A stretch of 64,000 nt of DNA from an uncultured Caryophanales bacterium (GTDB lineage Bacteria; Bacillota_I; Bacilli_A; RF39; UBA660), in contig CANOBK010000005.1 of assembly GCA_947564265.1 (NCBI GenBank), positions 1 through 64,000 of the forward strand, written 5' to 3'. Shown piece by piece: positions 1 to 7,751 of the stretch (positions within the stretch are counted from its first letter, which is position 1; the number at the start of each line of letters is the position of its first letter). The position numbers and the translations under genes were made by a program. Below the pieces are notes generated by a model. That model saw nothing but the letters and a program-made list of their open reading frames with translations, did no database searches and was not told where the DNA came from.

Positions 1-48
1 CCTTCAGCGCTGACAATAGTGTATGCGAAGATAAGACGTTGCCAAGAA
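1..48 (+). rRNA. rrf: 5S rRNA, 3' end only (5' part lies outside the window)
   Basis: The first 46-48 bases align with the 3' third of Bacillus-type 5S rRNA: the CTTCAGCGC block, then TAGT, then GAAGATAAGAC in place of GAGAGTAGGAC, and the terminal GCCAAG that pairs with the 5' end. A U-tailed hairpin follows at once, as expected for the end of an rRNA operon. Between TAGT and GCGAAGATAAGAC only about 4 bases are present where B. subtilis has about 15, so helix IV is strongly shortened. The exact 3' nucleotide is not certain to within two bases. Confidence 0.88.
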
Positions 49-64
49 TTTTTTTTGTTTTTTC

Positions 65-91
65 AGAGAATCAATAAAGATTCTCTTTTTT
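65..91 (+). terminator. rRNA operon terminator
   Basis: Perfect 8-bp stem AGAGAATC / GATTCTCT with a 6-base loop (AATAAA), followed by a T run. It lies 17 bases after the end of the 5S gene. Confidence 0.85.
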
Positions 92-152
92 ATGGTAAAA
101 TTCCTTGCAAATTTCACCTGATTTGTTTACAATATAAAAATATAAACACAAA

Positions 153-175
153 TTATTCACAATGTTTTATCCACC
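153..175 (+). promoter_or_regulatory. Two DnaA-box-like 9-mers
   Basis: TTATTCACA at 153-161 fits TTATNCACA exactly, and TTATCCACC at 167-175 has one mismatch at the last base. Both lie in the A+T-rich leader between the rRNA terminator and the next gene. No dnaA or dnaN gene is near, so a regulatory role is only a possibility. Confidence 0.3.
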
Positions 176-234
176 AATAAACATTATAGATAAGAATTTA
201 GTATAATTTGTTGTACAATGAGGAGGACAAAATT

Positions 235-1749
235 ATGGATAAATCAATAACTTGTAATACAGAAGTAGATACTTTTTTAGCAACATCTTTTGTGAAACCA
301 ATGGACACAGAAAAACCAAGAAAAACAGTAAAAGAGATGAAAAAATTAGGGGAGGAATTGGAGACAGCACTTGATGCTCCAATGCCAGACGACTTTTTTG
401 ATAGTGCCAAAGAAGAAGTTAATATAGAAAACAGTGCATCTACATCGCTGACTGAAGATGAAAAAATAAAATGTGAATTGAAAGAGAAAATAAGAGTTTG
501 GGAAAAGAATAGACAAGCTTTTCTTGATTTAGCCGGATTATTATGTGTATTAAAAACCAATATAGGTAGCGGTATTAGTGGTGCTGCTTTATTCTTTAGA
601 GTTTTGAATAATTTGCAAGATCCAGAAATTACAGTTGAGTATAAAGGTGATTCTCTATTAGAAGAGTATAACAAATTACATAAGGAAATTAATACCATGG
701 CAAATCAATACTCTAAGGTTATTCCTGAGGTGGAAAGATATTTTGAACACGTTAGATCAATGGACGCTGATGGATATCTTTATGATTATGGTAGTTGTTT
801 CTTAGATGAAGATGGTAACACGATTCATTGGTATAGAGAAACTTATAATTTATTAGAGTCCTTAATAAAAGCAGGTCAAATTAAATGGATTAGGGAATTA
901 TTATCTTCTAATATTAACAGTGAAAGACGGCTTGCCATGCTAGATGATATTATTAAGAATAATGAAGTTTCTCTAAATTCTTTAGTAGAGGATAGCAATT
1001 GGCCAGATTCGATATATCCAGAAGTTCAAGTTCTTGAAGATAGGGTTTGGGTTCTAGAAGACGAAGAAAGTATAAAAGAAGAAAAAATAAATATCATTAA
1101 TGATTTGATTAAGATGTGGGCAAAAGAAATGGTTCCTATGGATGAAAATAAATATCAAATGGTGCGAGATATGAAATTTGAAAATCTAAAATTTTTGCAA
1201 GAAAATGGTATCATAGATTTTGTTCATGATATAACGTACTCCTCTTCCTACGGAACGGTTGCTGTTCCAGCACAAATTTATTGTAAAAATAGACACGGTA
1301 TATATAATTTTGCTTCTTTTTACGATACAGAATCCTATCAAAAATTACCCCAAGAAATTAAACAAAATACTGATAGATGTCTAATTGATTGTATAATAGG
1401 GGATAACTTATCTGAGATAGATAGATTAATTCAAAGAAAAAACTTTCCTATAACAGATGAAAATGTGCAGGAAATAATTAAAGCATTAAGCAGTAATCAA
1501 GATGCAGTTTATCAGTGGAATATAAATAAAATCTGTGAGGAAATCGAAAAGAAATCGAAAACGCCAAAAGAGTATAGAAAAGCAAAACAATATACGGGGC
1601 AGATTCGTGATGCTCTAGATCCAGAAAAATTAGAACAACAACGTCAAGAATTGGTAAGACGTCTTATGAACATGAATGAGAGTCTTCAGGAACAAGTTCC
1701 TGGAAAAATGAAGATAAAAGATATTAAATTTCAGGTAAAAAATCAATAA
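235..1749 (+). CDS. Hypothetical protein, 504 aa, charged, probably helical
   Basis: I do not recognise this protein. The start is taken as ATG 235 because AGGAGG at 221-226 lies 8 bases upstream; an in-frame TTG at 208 has no ribosome site. The sequence is rich in Lys, Glu and Asp, has no signal peptide, and is mostly predicted helix, with one mildly hydrophobic stretch around residues 100-120 (Leu/Gly/Ala-rich) that could be a weak membrane segment or a buried helix. It is monocistronic, lying between the rRNA terminator and its own terminator at 1757-1789. The function is unknown. Confidence 0.8.
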   Translation: MDKSITCNTEVDTFLATSFVKPMDTEKPRKTVKEMKKLGEELETALDAPMPDDFFDSAKEEVNIENSASTSLTEDEKIKCELKEKIRVWEKNRQAFLDLAGLLCVLKTNIGSGISGAALFFRVLNNLQDPEITVEYKGDSLLEEYNKLHKEINTMANQYSKVIPEVERYFEHVRSMDADGYLYDYGSCFLDEDGNTIHWYRETYNLLESLIKAGQIKWIRELLSSNINSERRLAMLDDIIKNNEVSLNSLVEDSNWPDSIYPEVQVLEDRVWVLEDEESIKEEKINIINDLIKMWAKEMVPMDENKYQMVRDMKFENLKFLQENGIIDFVHDITYSSSYGTVAVPAQIYCKNRHGIYNFASFYDTESYQKLPQEIKQNTDRCLIDCIIGDNLSEIDRLIQRKNFPITDENVQEIIKALSSNQDAVYQWNINKICEEIEKKSKTPKEYRKAKQYTGQIRDALDPEKLEQQRQELVRRLMNMNESLQEQVPGKMKIKDIKFQVKNQ

Positions 1750-1756
1750 TATTATG

Positions 1757-1789
1757 TCATTAATAAAGTTTTTTATTAATGATTTTTTT
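1757..1789 (+). terminator. Terminator of the 504-aa gene
   Basis: Perfect 11-bp stem TCATTAATAAA / TTTATTAATGA with a 4-base loop and a 7-T tail, 8 bases after the stop codon. Confidence 0.85.
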
Positions 1790-1915
1790 GTTTTCTTTCT
1801 TTTTATGCTAAAATAAAAATTGGGAAATATATTTTTTCTTTCAGAGAACTAAGTTGAAGAAATAAAGAAATTTCTAATTTAAAAAAATAAAAATATAATT
1901 TAAGTAGGTGGTAAA

Positions 1916-2692
1916 ATGTTTGAACATGCTACGAAAAGATTTAATCAATTTATTAAAGATAATTTCGATATTAATGATGAAAAAATAAAACACAAAGTAA
2001 TTCATACCTATAACGTAGTCAAGATGGCAGAATATATTAGTAATGATTTAAATTTAAGTGAAGAGGATAGAAATCTTGCACGATTAATTGCCTTATTACA
2101 TGATATTGGTCGTTTTGATCAGGCAAAAGAGTATGGTACTTTCAGAGAAGATGTAAAAAATATTGACCATGCTTCTTTAGGAGTGAAAATTTTATTTGAA
2201 GGAAATATGATTCGAGAATTCATCGAAGAAGATACTTATGATACTATCATAAAAAAAGCAATTGCAAACCATAGTAAATATAAGTTAGAAACAGAAGGAA
2301 TGACAGAAAAAGAAATTTTTCATAGTAAATTAATTCGTGATGCGGATAAAATGGATAGTTTTCGTGCAAAGACAACGGACGCTATTTATACCATGGCAAA
2401 TATCACAGTAGAAGAAGTAGAAAATTCTTTAATTACTGATAAAATATATAACGACTTTATGTCTAAGAAGACAATTCTTAGTAAAGATAGACAAACAGGA
2501 ATTGATATTTGGATTTCCTATATTGCTTTTCTCTTCGATATTAACTATAATAGTGGACTAAAATATATTAAAGAACAGAATTACATTAATCGTTTAGTAG
2601 ACCGATTTGAGTATAAAAATTTAGATACAAAAAAGAAAATGGAAGAAATCAGAAATTTTGCTCTTCACTATATTGAAGATAGAATAAAATAA
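1916..2692 (+). CDS. HD-domain phosphohydrolase, 258 aa
   Basis: HD-superfamily metal-dependent phosphohydrolase, probably acting on a nucleotide or similar phosphoester in the cytoplasm. Visible ligands are H30 (HTYNVV), H62-D63 (LLHDIGR), H85 (DHASLG), H119 (ANHSKY) and a distal D142 (RDADKMD). The HDIGR form and extra histidines resemble the HDIG/YqeK-like group. The ATG follows GGTGG at 1907-1911. The gene stands alone; no terminator is clear before the promoter of the following gene. The substrate cannot be told from sequence. Confidence 0.85.
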   Translation: MFEHATKRFNQFIKDNFDINDEKIKHKVIHTYNVVKMAEYISNDLNLSEEDRNLARLIALLHDIGRFDQAKEYGTFREDVKNIDHASLGVKILFEGNMIREFIEEDTYDTIIKKAIANHSKYKLETEGMTEKEIFHSKLIRDADKMDSFRAKTTDAIYTMANITVEEVENSLITDKIYNDFMSKKTILSKDRQTGIDIWISYIAFLFDINYNSGLKYIKEQNYINRLVDRFEYKNLDTKKKMEEIRNFALHYIEDRIK

Positions 2693-2735
2693 ACATTTTT
2701 CCATTATTTTCTAGAGCTGGGGAAAGGGGAATCAT

Positions 2736-2764
2736 TTTACAAAAAAGTGATTCCATAGTATAAT
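2736..2764 (+). promoter_or_regulatory. Sigma-A promoter for the DUF402 gene
   Basis: TTTACA (2736-2741), 17-base spacer, TATAAT (2759-2764). The predicted transcript starts about 20 bases before ATG 2789. Confidence 0.7.
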
Positions 2765-2788
2765 ACTAGCTAGGAAAGAGGAATTTGT

Positions 2789-3337
2789 ATGAAAAAAATA
2801 AAGGTAGGAGGCCATTATGTAATTCATTGTTATAAACACGATGGAAAAATTCATAAAATATGGGAAGAAGCCGTCTTGCTGGAAATAGGGGAGGAATATT
2901 TAGTCTTTGGAAATGATCGTACGAAAGTAATAGAATCTGATGGACGTAGTTGGAAAACAAGAGAACCAGCGATTATGTTCTTCTTTAAAAAGAAATGGTT
3001 TAATGTCATTGGACAATATAAAAAAGAAGGAATTCAATTCTATTGTAATATCGCATCTCCTTTCTTAATTGATGAGACAGCTATTAAATATATTGATTAT
3101 GATTTAGACCTTAGAGTATTTCCCGATGGATCCTTTAAAGTATTAGATCGTGGGGAATATAATTATCATAAAAATCAAATGAATTATTCTAAAGAATTAG
3201 ATAGAATTCTTCATTCAGAATTAACTTCTTTAATTGAAACAGTTCGTAAGAAAGAATGGCCATTCCGTCATGAAGAAATCAAAAAATACTATGAAATTTA
3301 TAAACAAGAAAAAGAAAAAAATGCAGTAATGAATTAA
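2789..3337 (+). CDS. ntdP: DUF402 nucleoside tri-/diphosphatase-like protein
   Basis: The 182-aa protein fits the YgaC/NtdP (DUF402) family of Firmicutes, beta-barrel nucleoside tri- and diphosphatases related to FomD. Typical features are the basic first strand with KxGxxYVIHCYKHDG, the WKTREPAIMFFF segment, the YCNIASPF strand, and the acidic metal-binding cluster YIDYDLDLRVFPDGSFKVLDRGEY around residues 101-125. The length matches the family. A helical Lys/Glu-rich tail ends the protein. A single strong promoter precedes it and a perfect terminator follows, so it is a single-gene unit. The symbol is assigned by family resemblance only. Confidence 0.83.
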   Translation: MKKIKVGGHYVIHCYKHDGKIHKIWEEAVLLEIGEEYLVFGNDRTKVIESDGRSWKTREPAIMFFFKKKWFNVIGQYKKEGIQFYCNIASPFLIDETAIKYIDYDLDLRVFPDGSFKVLDRGEYNYHKNQMNYSKELDRILHSELTSLIETVRKKEWPFRHEEIKKYYEIYKQEKEKNAVMN

Positions 3338-3364
3338 TAACCATTAAATTATGGTTATTTTTTT
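3337..3364 (+). terminator. Terminator of the DUF402 gene
   Basis: Perfect 8-bp stem ATAACCAT / ATGGTTAT, 6-base loop, T6 tail. The left arm begins at the last base of the stop codon. Confidence 0.85.
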
Positions 3365-3387
3365 AAATATTATAAAAAAAGAGACGC

Positions 3388-3433
3388 TTTTCATAGAAAA
3401 GTCCTTTAAATATAATGGTAGAATTGGTATAAT
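3388..3433 (+). promoter_or_regulatory. Tandem secA promoters
   Basis: Two overlapping candidates are present: TTTTCA (3388) with 17 bases to TATAAT (3411), and TTTAAA (3405) with 17 bases to TATAAT (3428) preceded by TGG, an extended -10. Either places the transcript start shortly before ATG 3455. Confidence 0.55.
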
Positions 3434-3454
3434 GTAAGTACAGGAGATGATAAC

Positions 3455-5944
3455 ATGGAATTTTTAAAAAAGCTATTTGACCATGAATATAAAGAGCTAA
3501 AAAAATTTACAGCACTAGCAGATAAAATTGAAGAATTAGATTCTACAATGAAAGAATTGTCTGATAGTGAATTAAGTTCTAAAACGGAAGAATTCAAAGA
3601 CCGTTTATCAAAAGGAGAAACCTTAGATGATATTTTGGTAGAAGCCTTTGCAGTAGCTAGAGAGGCTTGTGATAGAGTAATTGGAGAAAAACCTTATTAT
3701 GTACAGATTCTAGGTGCTTTGGCAATCCATTATGGTAATATTGCTGAGATGAAAACTGGTGAAGGAAAAACATTAACTTCTGTTATGCCAGCATATTTAA
3801 ATGCCTTAACGGGAGAAGGAGTTCATATCATCACAGTTAACGAATACCTAGCAGATCGTGATGCCAATTGGATGGGTAATATCCATCGCTTCTTAGGATT
3901 AACAGTTGGAATTAACTTAAGAGATTTAACACCAAAGCAAAAACAAGAACAATATGCTTGTGATATTTTATATTCAACAAACAATGAGATTGGATTTGAT
4001 TACCTAAGAGATAACATGGTAATTAGAAAAGAAGATCGAGTTCAAAGACCATTAAACTTTGCTATTATTGATGAGGTTGACTCTGTTTTAATTGATGAAG
4101 CGAGAACACCATTAATTATTTCTGGTGGAGAGATGAAAAGTGCTAACCTTTATATTGATGCAGATCGTTTTGCTAAATCTTTAAAAGAAGATGACTATAT
4201 CTATGATGAAAAAACAAAAAATGTTTCCCTATCTGAAGAGGGAGTAAAGAAAGCAGAAAAGAGTTTCCACTTGGATAACTTATATAGTCTAGATAACTCA
4301 GAGTTAGTTCATTATATTAATCAAGCACTCCGTGCCAATTACTCTATGCACAATGATGTGGATTACGTAGTACAAGACGGAGAAGTAATCATTGTTGACC
4401 AATTTACAGGTCGTCTAATGAAGGGACGTGCTTATAGTGATGGATTACATCAAGCGATTGAAGCCAAAGAAAATGTAAAGATTAATCAAGAAACAAAAAC
4501 CTTAGCTACCATTACATTCCAGAATTTATTTAGAATGTATAAAAAATTATCTGGTATGACTGGTACTGCGAAGACAGAGGAAGAAGAATTTAGAAATATT
4601 TATAATATGTATGTAATCTGTATTCCTACAAATAAGCCAGTTATTCGTGTCGATAATCCAGATTTAATGTATTCTACGCAAGCAGGAAAATATCGTGCGA
4701 TTGTAAGCGAGATTGAAGAAAGATATAAGAAAGGCCAACCAGTACTTGTTGGTACGATTGCCATTGAAACGAGTGAATTAATTAGTAATTTACTAAAACA
4801 AAAAAAGATTCCACATGAGGTATTGAATGCGAAAAACCATGCACGTGAAGCCGAAATCATTGCGAAAATTGGATTAGGAAAATCAGTAACAATTGCAACT
4901 AACATGGCAGGACGCGGAACCGATATTAAATTAAGCGATGAGGTTCGCGAATTAGGTGGACTTTGTGTGATTGGTACAGAGCGTCATGAATCAAGACGTA
5001 TTGATAATCAGTTACGTGGTCGTTCTGGACGTCAAGGGGATCCTGGATATACACAATTCTACGTATCTATGGAAGATGAACTGATGGTTCGCTTTGGAAC
5101 TGACAGAATTAAAGTGATGATGCAAAATTTAGGATTTGATGAAAATCAGGCAATCCGTAGTAAAACATTTACGAAGGCATTATCTTCTGCACAAGCACGT
5201 GTTGAAGGAAATAACTTTGATATTCGTAAACAATTACTTCAATATGATGATGTAATGAACAATCAAAGGGAAATCATGTACGGAAGAAGAAATGAAATTC
5301 TAGATAGTGAATCTATTCATAATACCGTACTAGATACGATTAAAAATCACGTTGCAGATATCGTAAATTCTCATATTTATCCAGAAGGACGCCTTACAAA
5401 TGATGATGTCGCTGATATTACGACTTATGTAAATGAAAACTTACTGAAAAATGATTTAGATAAAGAAGAACTTGATAATCGAACTGCTGAAGAAATGATT
5501 GATACAATCGTAGAAAAAGTATTAGCGGAATATGATAGTAAACTTTCTAAAATCCCATCAGAAGTTGCTGATGAATTTGAAAAAGCAATTAGCTTAAATG
5601 TAATTGATCATCACTGGACAGAGCATATTAATACCATGTCTCATTTAAGAGAAGGTATTTATTTAAGAGGTTATGGTCAAGAAGATCCATTACGTGCTTA
5701 CACAATGGAAGGATTTGAATTATTCGATAAAATGATGCAAAGAATTGATCATGACATTACAGTTATGTTAGCAAAATCTGAAATCAATCAGAATGTAGAA
5801 AGAAAAGCAGTTAGTAAAAAGCAAGTAACAAATGATAGTGATGACACAAGAGCACGTACACCAAAGAAGAGTGAAAAAATAGGAAGAAACGCTCCTTGTC
5901 CTTGTGGTTCGGGCAAAAAGTATAAAAATTGCTGCGGAAAATAG
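3455..5944 (+). CDS. secA: Preprotein translocase ATPase SecA
   Basis: SecA is the motor ATPase that drives unfolded preproteins through SecYEG. The 829-aa product has Walker A TGEGKT at residues 101-106, the DEAD-like DEVDS box with IDEARTPLIISG following, the TGTAKTEEEE motif, GRGTDIKL, and the arginine-finger region QLRGRSGRQGDPG. The C-terminus carries the zinc-binding SEC-C tail CPCGSGKKYKNCC, which contacts SecB or lipid in other bacteria. The length is normal for Firmicutes. In Bacillus prfB follows secA; here about 20 kb of accessory genes separate them. A copy of the last 36 bases of the gene recurs at 7526-7561. Confidence 0.98.
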   Translation: MEFLKKLFDHEYKELKKFTALADKIEELDSTMKELSDSELSSKTEEFKDRLSKGETLDDILVEAFAVAREACDRVIGEKPYYVQILGALAIHYGNIAEMKTGEGKTLTSVMPAYLNALTGEGVHIITVNEYLADRDANWMGNIHRFLGLTVGINLRDLTPKQKQEQYACDILYSTNNEIGFDYLRDNMVIRKEDRVQRPLNFAIIDEVDSVLIDEARTPLIISGGEMKSANLYIDADRFAKSLKEDDYIYDEKTKNVSLSEEGVKKAEKSFHLDNLYSLDNSELVHYINQALRANYSMHNDVDYVVQDGEVIIVDQFTGRLMKGRAYSDGLHQAIEAKENVKINQETKTLATITFQNLFRMYKKLSGMTGTAKTEEEEFRNIYNMYVICIPTNKPVIRVDNPDLMYSTQAGKYRAIVSEIEERYKKGQPVLVGTIAIETSELISNLLKQKKIPHEVLNAKNHAREAEIIAKIGLGKSVTIATNMAGRGTDIKLSDEVRELGGLCVIGTERHESRRIDNQLRGRSGRQGDPGYTQFYVSMEDELMVRFGTDRIKVMMQNLGFDENQAIRSKTFTKALSSAQARVEGNNFDIRKQLLQYDDVMNNQREIMYGRRNEILDSESIHNTVLDTIKNHVADIVNSHIYPEGRLTNDDVADITTYVNENLLKNDLDKEELDNRTAEEMIDTIVEKVLAEYDSKLSKIPSEVADEFEKAISLNVIDHHWTEHINTMSHLREGIYLRGYGQEDPLRAYTMEGFELFDKMMQRIDHDITVMLAKSEINQNVERKAVSKKQVTNDSDDTRARTPKKSEKIGRNAPCPCGSGKKYKNCCGK

Positions 5945-5997
5945 CATATTTTATAGGGATTGTGAGTAAGAAAATAATCCGAAAAGGAGAGATCTAA

Positions 5998-6402
5998 ATG
6001 AAAATTGAAAATATAAAACCAGAAGGTTATGTTATGAAAGGGGTTTATACTCCGGCTAAAAAGATTGATTTAGGGGATTCTTATTTAATTTTCGTTTCAG
6101 GAGTTCAAGCACCAGCAGGTGAAATGAATGAAGTGGTAACTGAAGACGTAGGAGAGCAAACAAGATTAGTATTTGAAGAAATTAATGATATCTTAAAGCA
6201 AGCAGGAGCTACATTAGATAACGTTGTAAAAGCAGTTATCTACTTAAAAGATATCAATGATTTTAAAGTAGTTTCACCCATCAGGGCAGAATACTTTAAA
6301 AATTCAATGCCAGTTTCTACTATGGTAGAAGTTGGAGGTTTTGTTAGAAAAGGTTCAAAAATAGAAATAGAAGTAACAGCAATATTGGATAAACAATCCT
6401 GA
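5998..6402 (+). CDS. RidA/YjgF-family protein lacking the deaminase arginine
   Basis: The 134-aa protein has the RidA fold signature: ISG-like VSGVQAP, the QTRLVFEEINDILKQAGATLDNVVKAVIYLKD block and the C-terminal VEVGGF...IEIEVTAIL. Classical RidA enzymes hydrolyse reactive 2-aminoacrylate and use an arginine (Arg105 in E. coli) just before the SxVEV strand. Here the corresponding run is PVSTMVEV and the arginine position is serine, so imine deaminase activity is doubtful. AAAAGGAG lies 8 bases before the ATG. The gene lies 53 bp after secA without a terminator and is probably co-transcribed. A decayed 3' end of a related gene occurs at 7581-7610. Confidence 0.87.
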   Translation: MKIENIKPEGYVMKGVYTPAKKIDLGDSYLIFVSGVQAPAGEMNEVVTEDVGEQTRLVFEEINDILKQAGATLDNVVKAVIYLKDINDFKVVSPIRAEYFKNSMPVSTMVEVGGFVRKGSKIEIEVTAILDKQS

Positions 6403-6457
6403 AGAGTTATTAATAAGTGTTGTGTCAAAAACAAAAGAATAAATATAATATGAGGGG

Positions 6458-7354
6458 TTGAATAATATAAAAGATACAGTAAAAACAGAATTAAACGTAA
6501 TCAATAATAAAGTAAGTATAATGAGAATAGGTAATGTGGATTATATTTCTCTTACAGATTTAGCAAGATATAAAGACAAGGAAAGAACAGACTATATTAT
6601 ACAAAACTGGATGAGAAGTACAAATAGTTTGTTGTTTTTGGGGACTTGGGAGTATCTTAATAATGAAAATTTTAATTCCATCGAATTCGATGGGTTTAAA
6701 AATGAGTCTGGAACGAATGCCTTTGTAATGACCCCTAAAAAATGGATTAAAGCAACTAATGCAATAGGAATTATTTCTAAACAAGGTAGATATAATAGTG
6801 GAACATTTGCTCATCCAGATATCGCTTTTGAATTTGCAAGTTGGTTAAGCCCAGAATTTAAGTTATACTTAATAAAAGAATTTGAACGACTAAAATCTAA
6901 TGAAGCTTACCAATATAATGTAGAGTGGAGTGCAACAAGACTTTTATCAAAGGTAAATTATGTAGTTCATACAGATGCTGTAAAGAAATGCATTGTTCCA
7001 ACTTTAACGGAAAAACAAAAACAATTTGTTTATGCTGAAGAAGCTGATATCTTAAATGTTGCTTTATTTGGTATGACAGCTAAAGAATGGAGAGAAGGTT
7101 ATCCAGAATTAGCTAAAACCGGAAATATGCGTGATTACACTGATTTGTTACATTTAGTGATATTAAATAATCTTCAAAATACAAATGCCGAATTAATAGA
7201 GGAAAAAGTACCTCAGACTGAAAGATTAGTTAAACTCAATAATTCAGCAAGAAGACAAATGAATGCATTACAAAATAATAAAAGCTTGAAAGATTTAGAG
7301 TTATTACAAGAAGAAATAAATAAACAAAATTTATTAATAGTTGATAATAAATAA
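6458..7354 (+). CDS. KilA-N domain protein, 298 aa
   Basis: The N-terminal part (residues about 12-150) has the KilA-N signature: DYISLTDLARYKD, then WMRSTNSLLFLGTWEYLNN, and FAHPDIAFEFASWLSPEFKLYLIKEFERLK. KilA-N is a DNA-binding domain typical of phages and large DNA viruses, also found in orphan bacterial genes. The C-terminal part is an uncharacterised helical region also common in these orphans. The start is unclear: TTG 6458 gives the usual N-terminus but GAGGGG abuts it directly; ATG 6521 would shorten the domain edge. No phage genes surround it. It lies between intact ridA and a secA/ridA remnant, which suggests insertion. Confidence 0.82.
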   Translation: MNNIKDTVKTELNVINNKVSIMRIGNVDYISLTDLARYKDKERTDYIIQNWMRSTNSLLFLGTWEYLNNENFNSIEFDGFKNESGTNAFVMTPKKWIKATNAIGIISKQGRYNSGTFAHPDIAFEFASWLSPEFKLYLIKEFERLKSNEAYQYNVEWSATRLLSKVNYVVHTDAVKKCIVPTLTEKQKQFVYAEEADILNVALFGMTAKEWREGYPELAKTGNMRDYTDLLHLVILNNLQNTNAELIEEKVPQTERLVKLNNSARRQMNALQNNKSLKDLELLQEEINKQNLLIVDNK

Positions 7355-7525
7355 TATAAAAATAGTCAAAATGTTCCCATTTTGTTCCCATTGGATAAAA
7401 CATTTATAGTAACAATAATACTGTAAATACCATAAATATCGAATACTTCGGAACCACTTTTTCCATGAAATACCGGTAATTAAAGTAATATTATAAATAA
7501 TATATATTGGATTTGGTAGAATTTA
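7355..7525. other. A+T-rich spacer with a short tandem repeat
   Basis: The stretch from 7355 to 7751 has no intact gene. This first part holds two adjacent copies of TGTTCCCATT (about 7369-7391) just after the KilA-N stop codon, and otherwise plain A+T-rich sequence in which I see nothing. The rest holds the secA/ridA remnant, a terminator and the promoter of the next gene, listed separately. Confidence 0.5.
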
Positions 7526-7561
7526 TGGTTCGGGCAAAAAGTATAAAAATTGCTACGGAAA
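7526..7561 (+). pseudogene. Remnant of the secA 3' end
   Basis: 36 bases match secA positions 5905-5940 with a single mismatch (A at 7555 for G at 5934), covering the codons of the GSGKKYKNCC zinc tail. No reading frame continues upstream. It is a relic or partial duplication of the SecA C-terminus located 1.6 kb downstream of the real one. Confidence 0.85.
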
Positions 7562-7580
7562 GTGATAGATTTGAAAAAAA

Positions 7581-7610
7581 GACGAAGTAACGGCAATGTT
7601 AGAAAAGTAA
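7581..7610 (+). pseudogene. Remnant of a ridA-like 3' end
   Basis: Codons read D-E-V-T-A-M-L-E-K-stop, matching the C-terminus of the intact RidA-like protein (E-V-T-A-I-L-D-K-Q-S-stop). Nineteen of 24 bases agree with 6369-6392. It lies 19 bases after the secA remnant, so nearly the whole ridA-like gene is deleted. The order secA tail, ridA tail, terminator looks like the former end of the operon. Confidence 0.65.
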
Positions 7611-7629
7611 TTAAGTTATTGCAAATAAA

Positions 7630-7665
7630 AAGTATTAGCATGAGAAATGTTAGTACTCTTTTTTA
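7630..7665 (+). terminator. Terminator, probably the former end of a secA-ridA operon
   Basis: 10-bp stem AGTATTAGCA / TGTTAGTACT with two G-T pairs, a 7-base loop, then C and T7. It follows the ridA remnant by 20 bases. Confidence 0.75.
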
Positions 7666-7690
7666 TTTAAGAAAAAGCTAATAATTTAAT

Positions 7691-7719
7691 TTGAAATTTT
7701 TTATGTTTTATGGTAGAAT
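7691..7719 (+). promoter_or_regulatory. Sigma-A promoter of the 232-aa gene
   Basis: TTGAAA (7691-7696), 17-base spacer, TAGAAT (7714-7719) preceded by TGG. The coding start at 7752 has GAGGGGG just upstream. Confidence 0.65.
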
Positions 7720-7751
7720 AATGAAAATATTTTAAATGAGGGGGAATTTTT

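Noticed and set aside
1..234. Region beside the rRNA gene considered as a replication origin
   Set aside because: Only two DnaA-like boxes occur, no dnaA or dnaN lies near, and no cluster of boxes with an A+T-rich unwinding element is seen.
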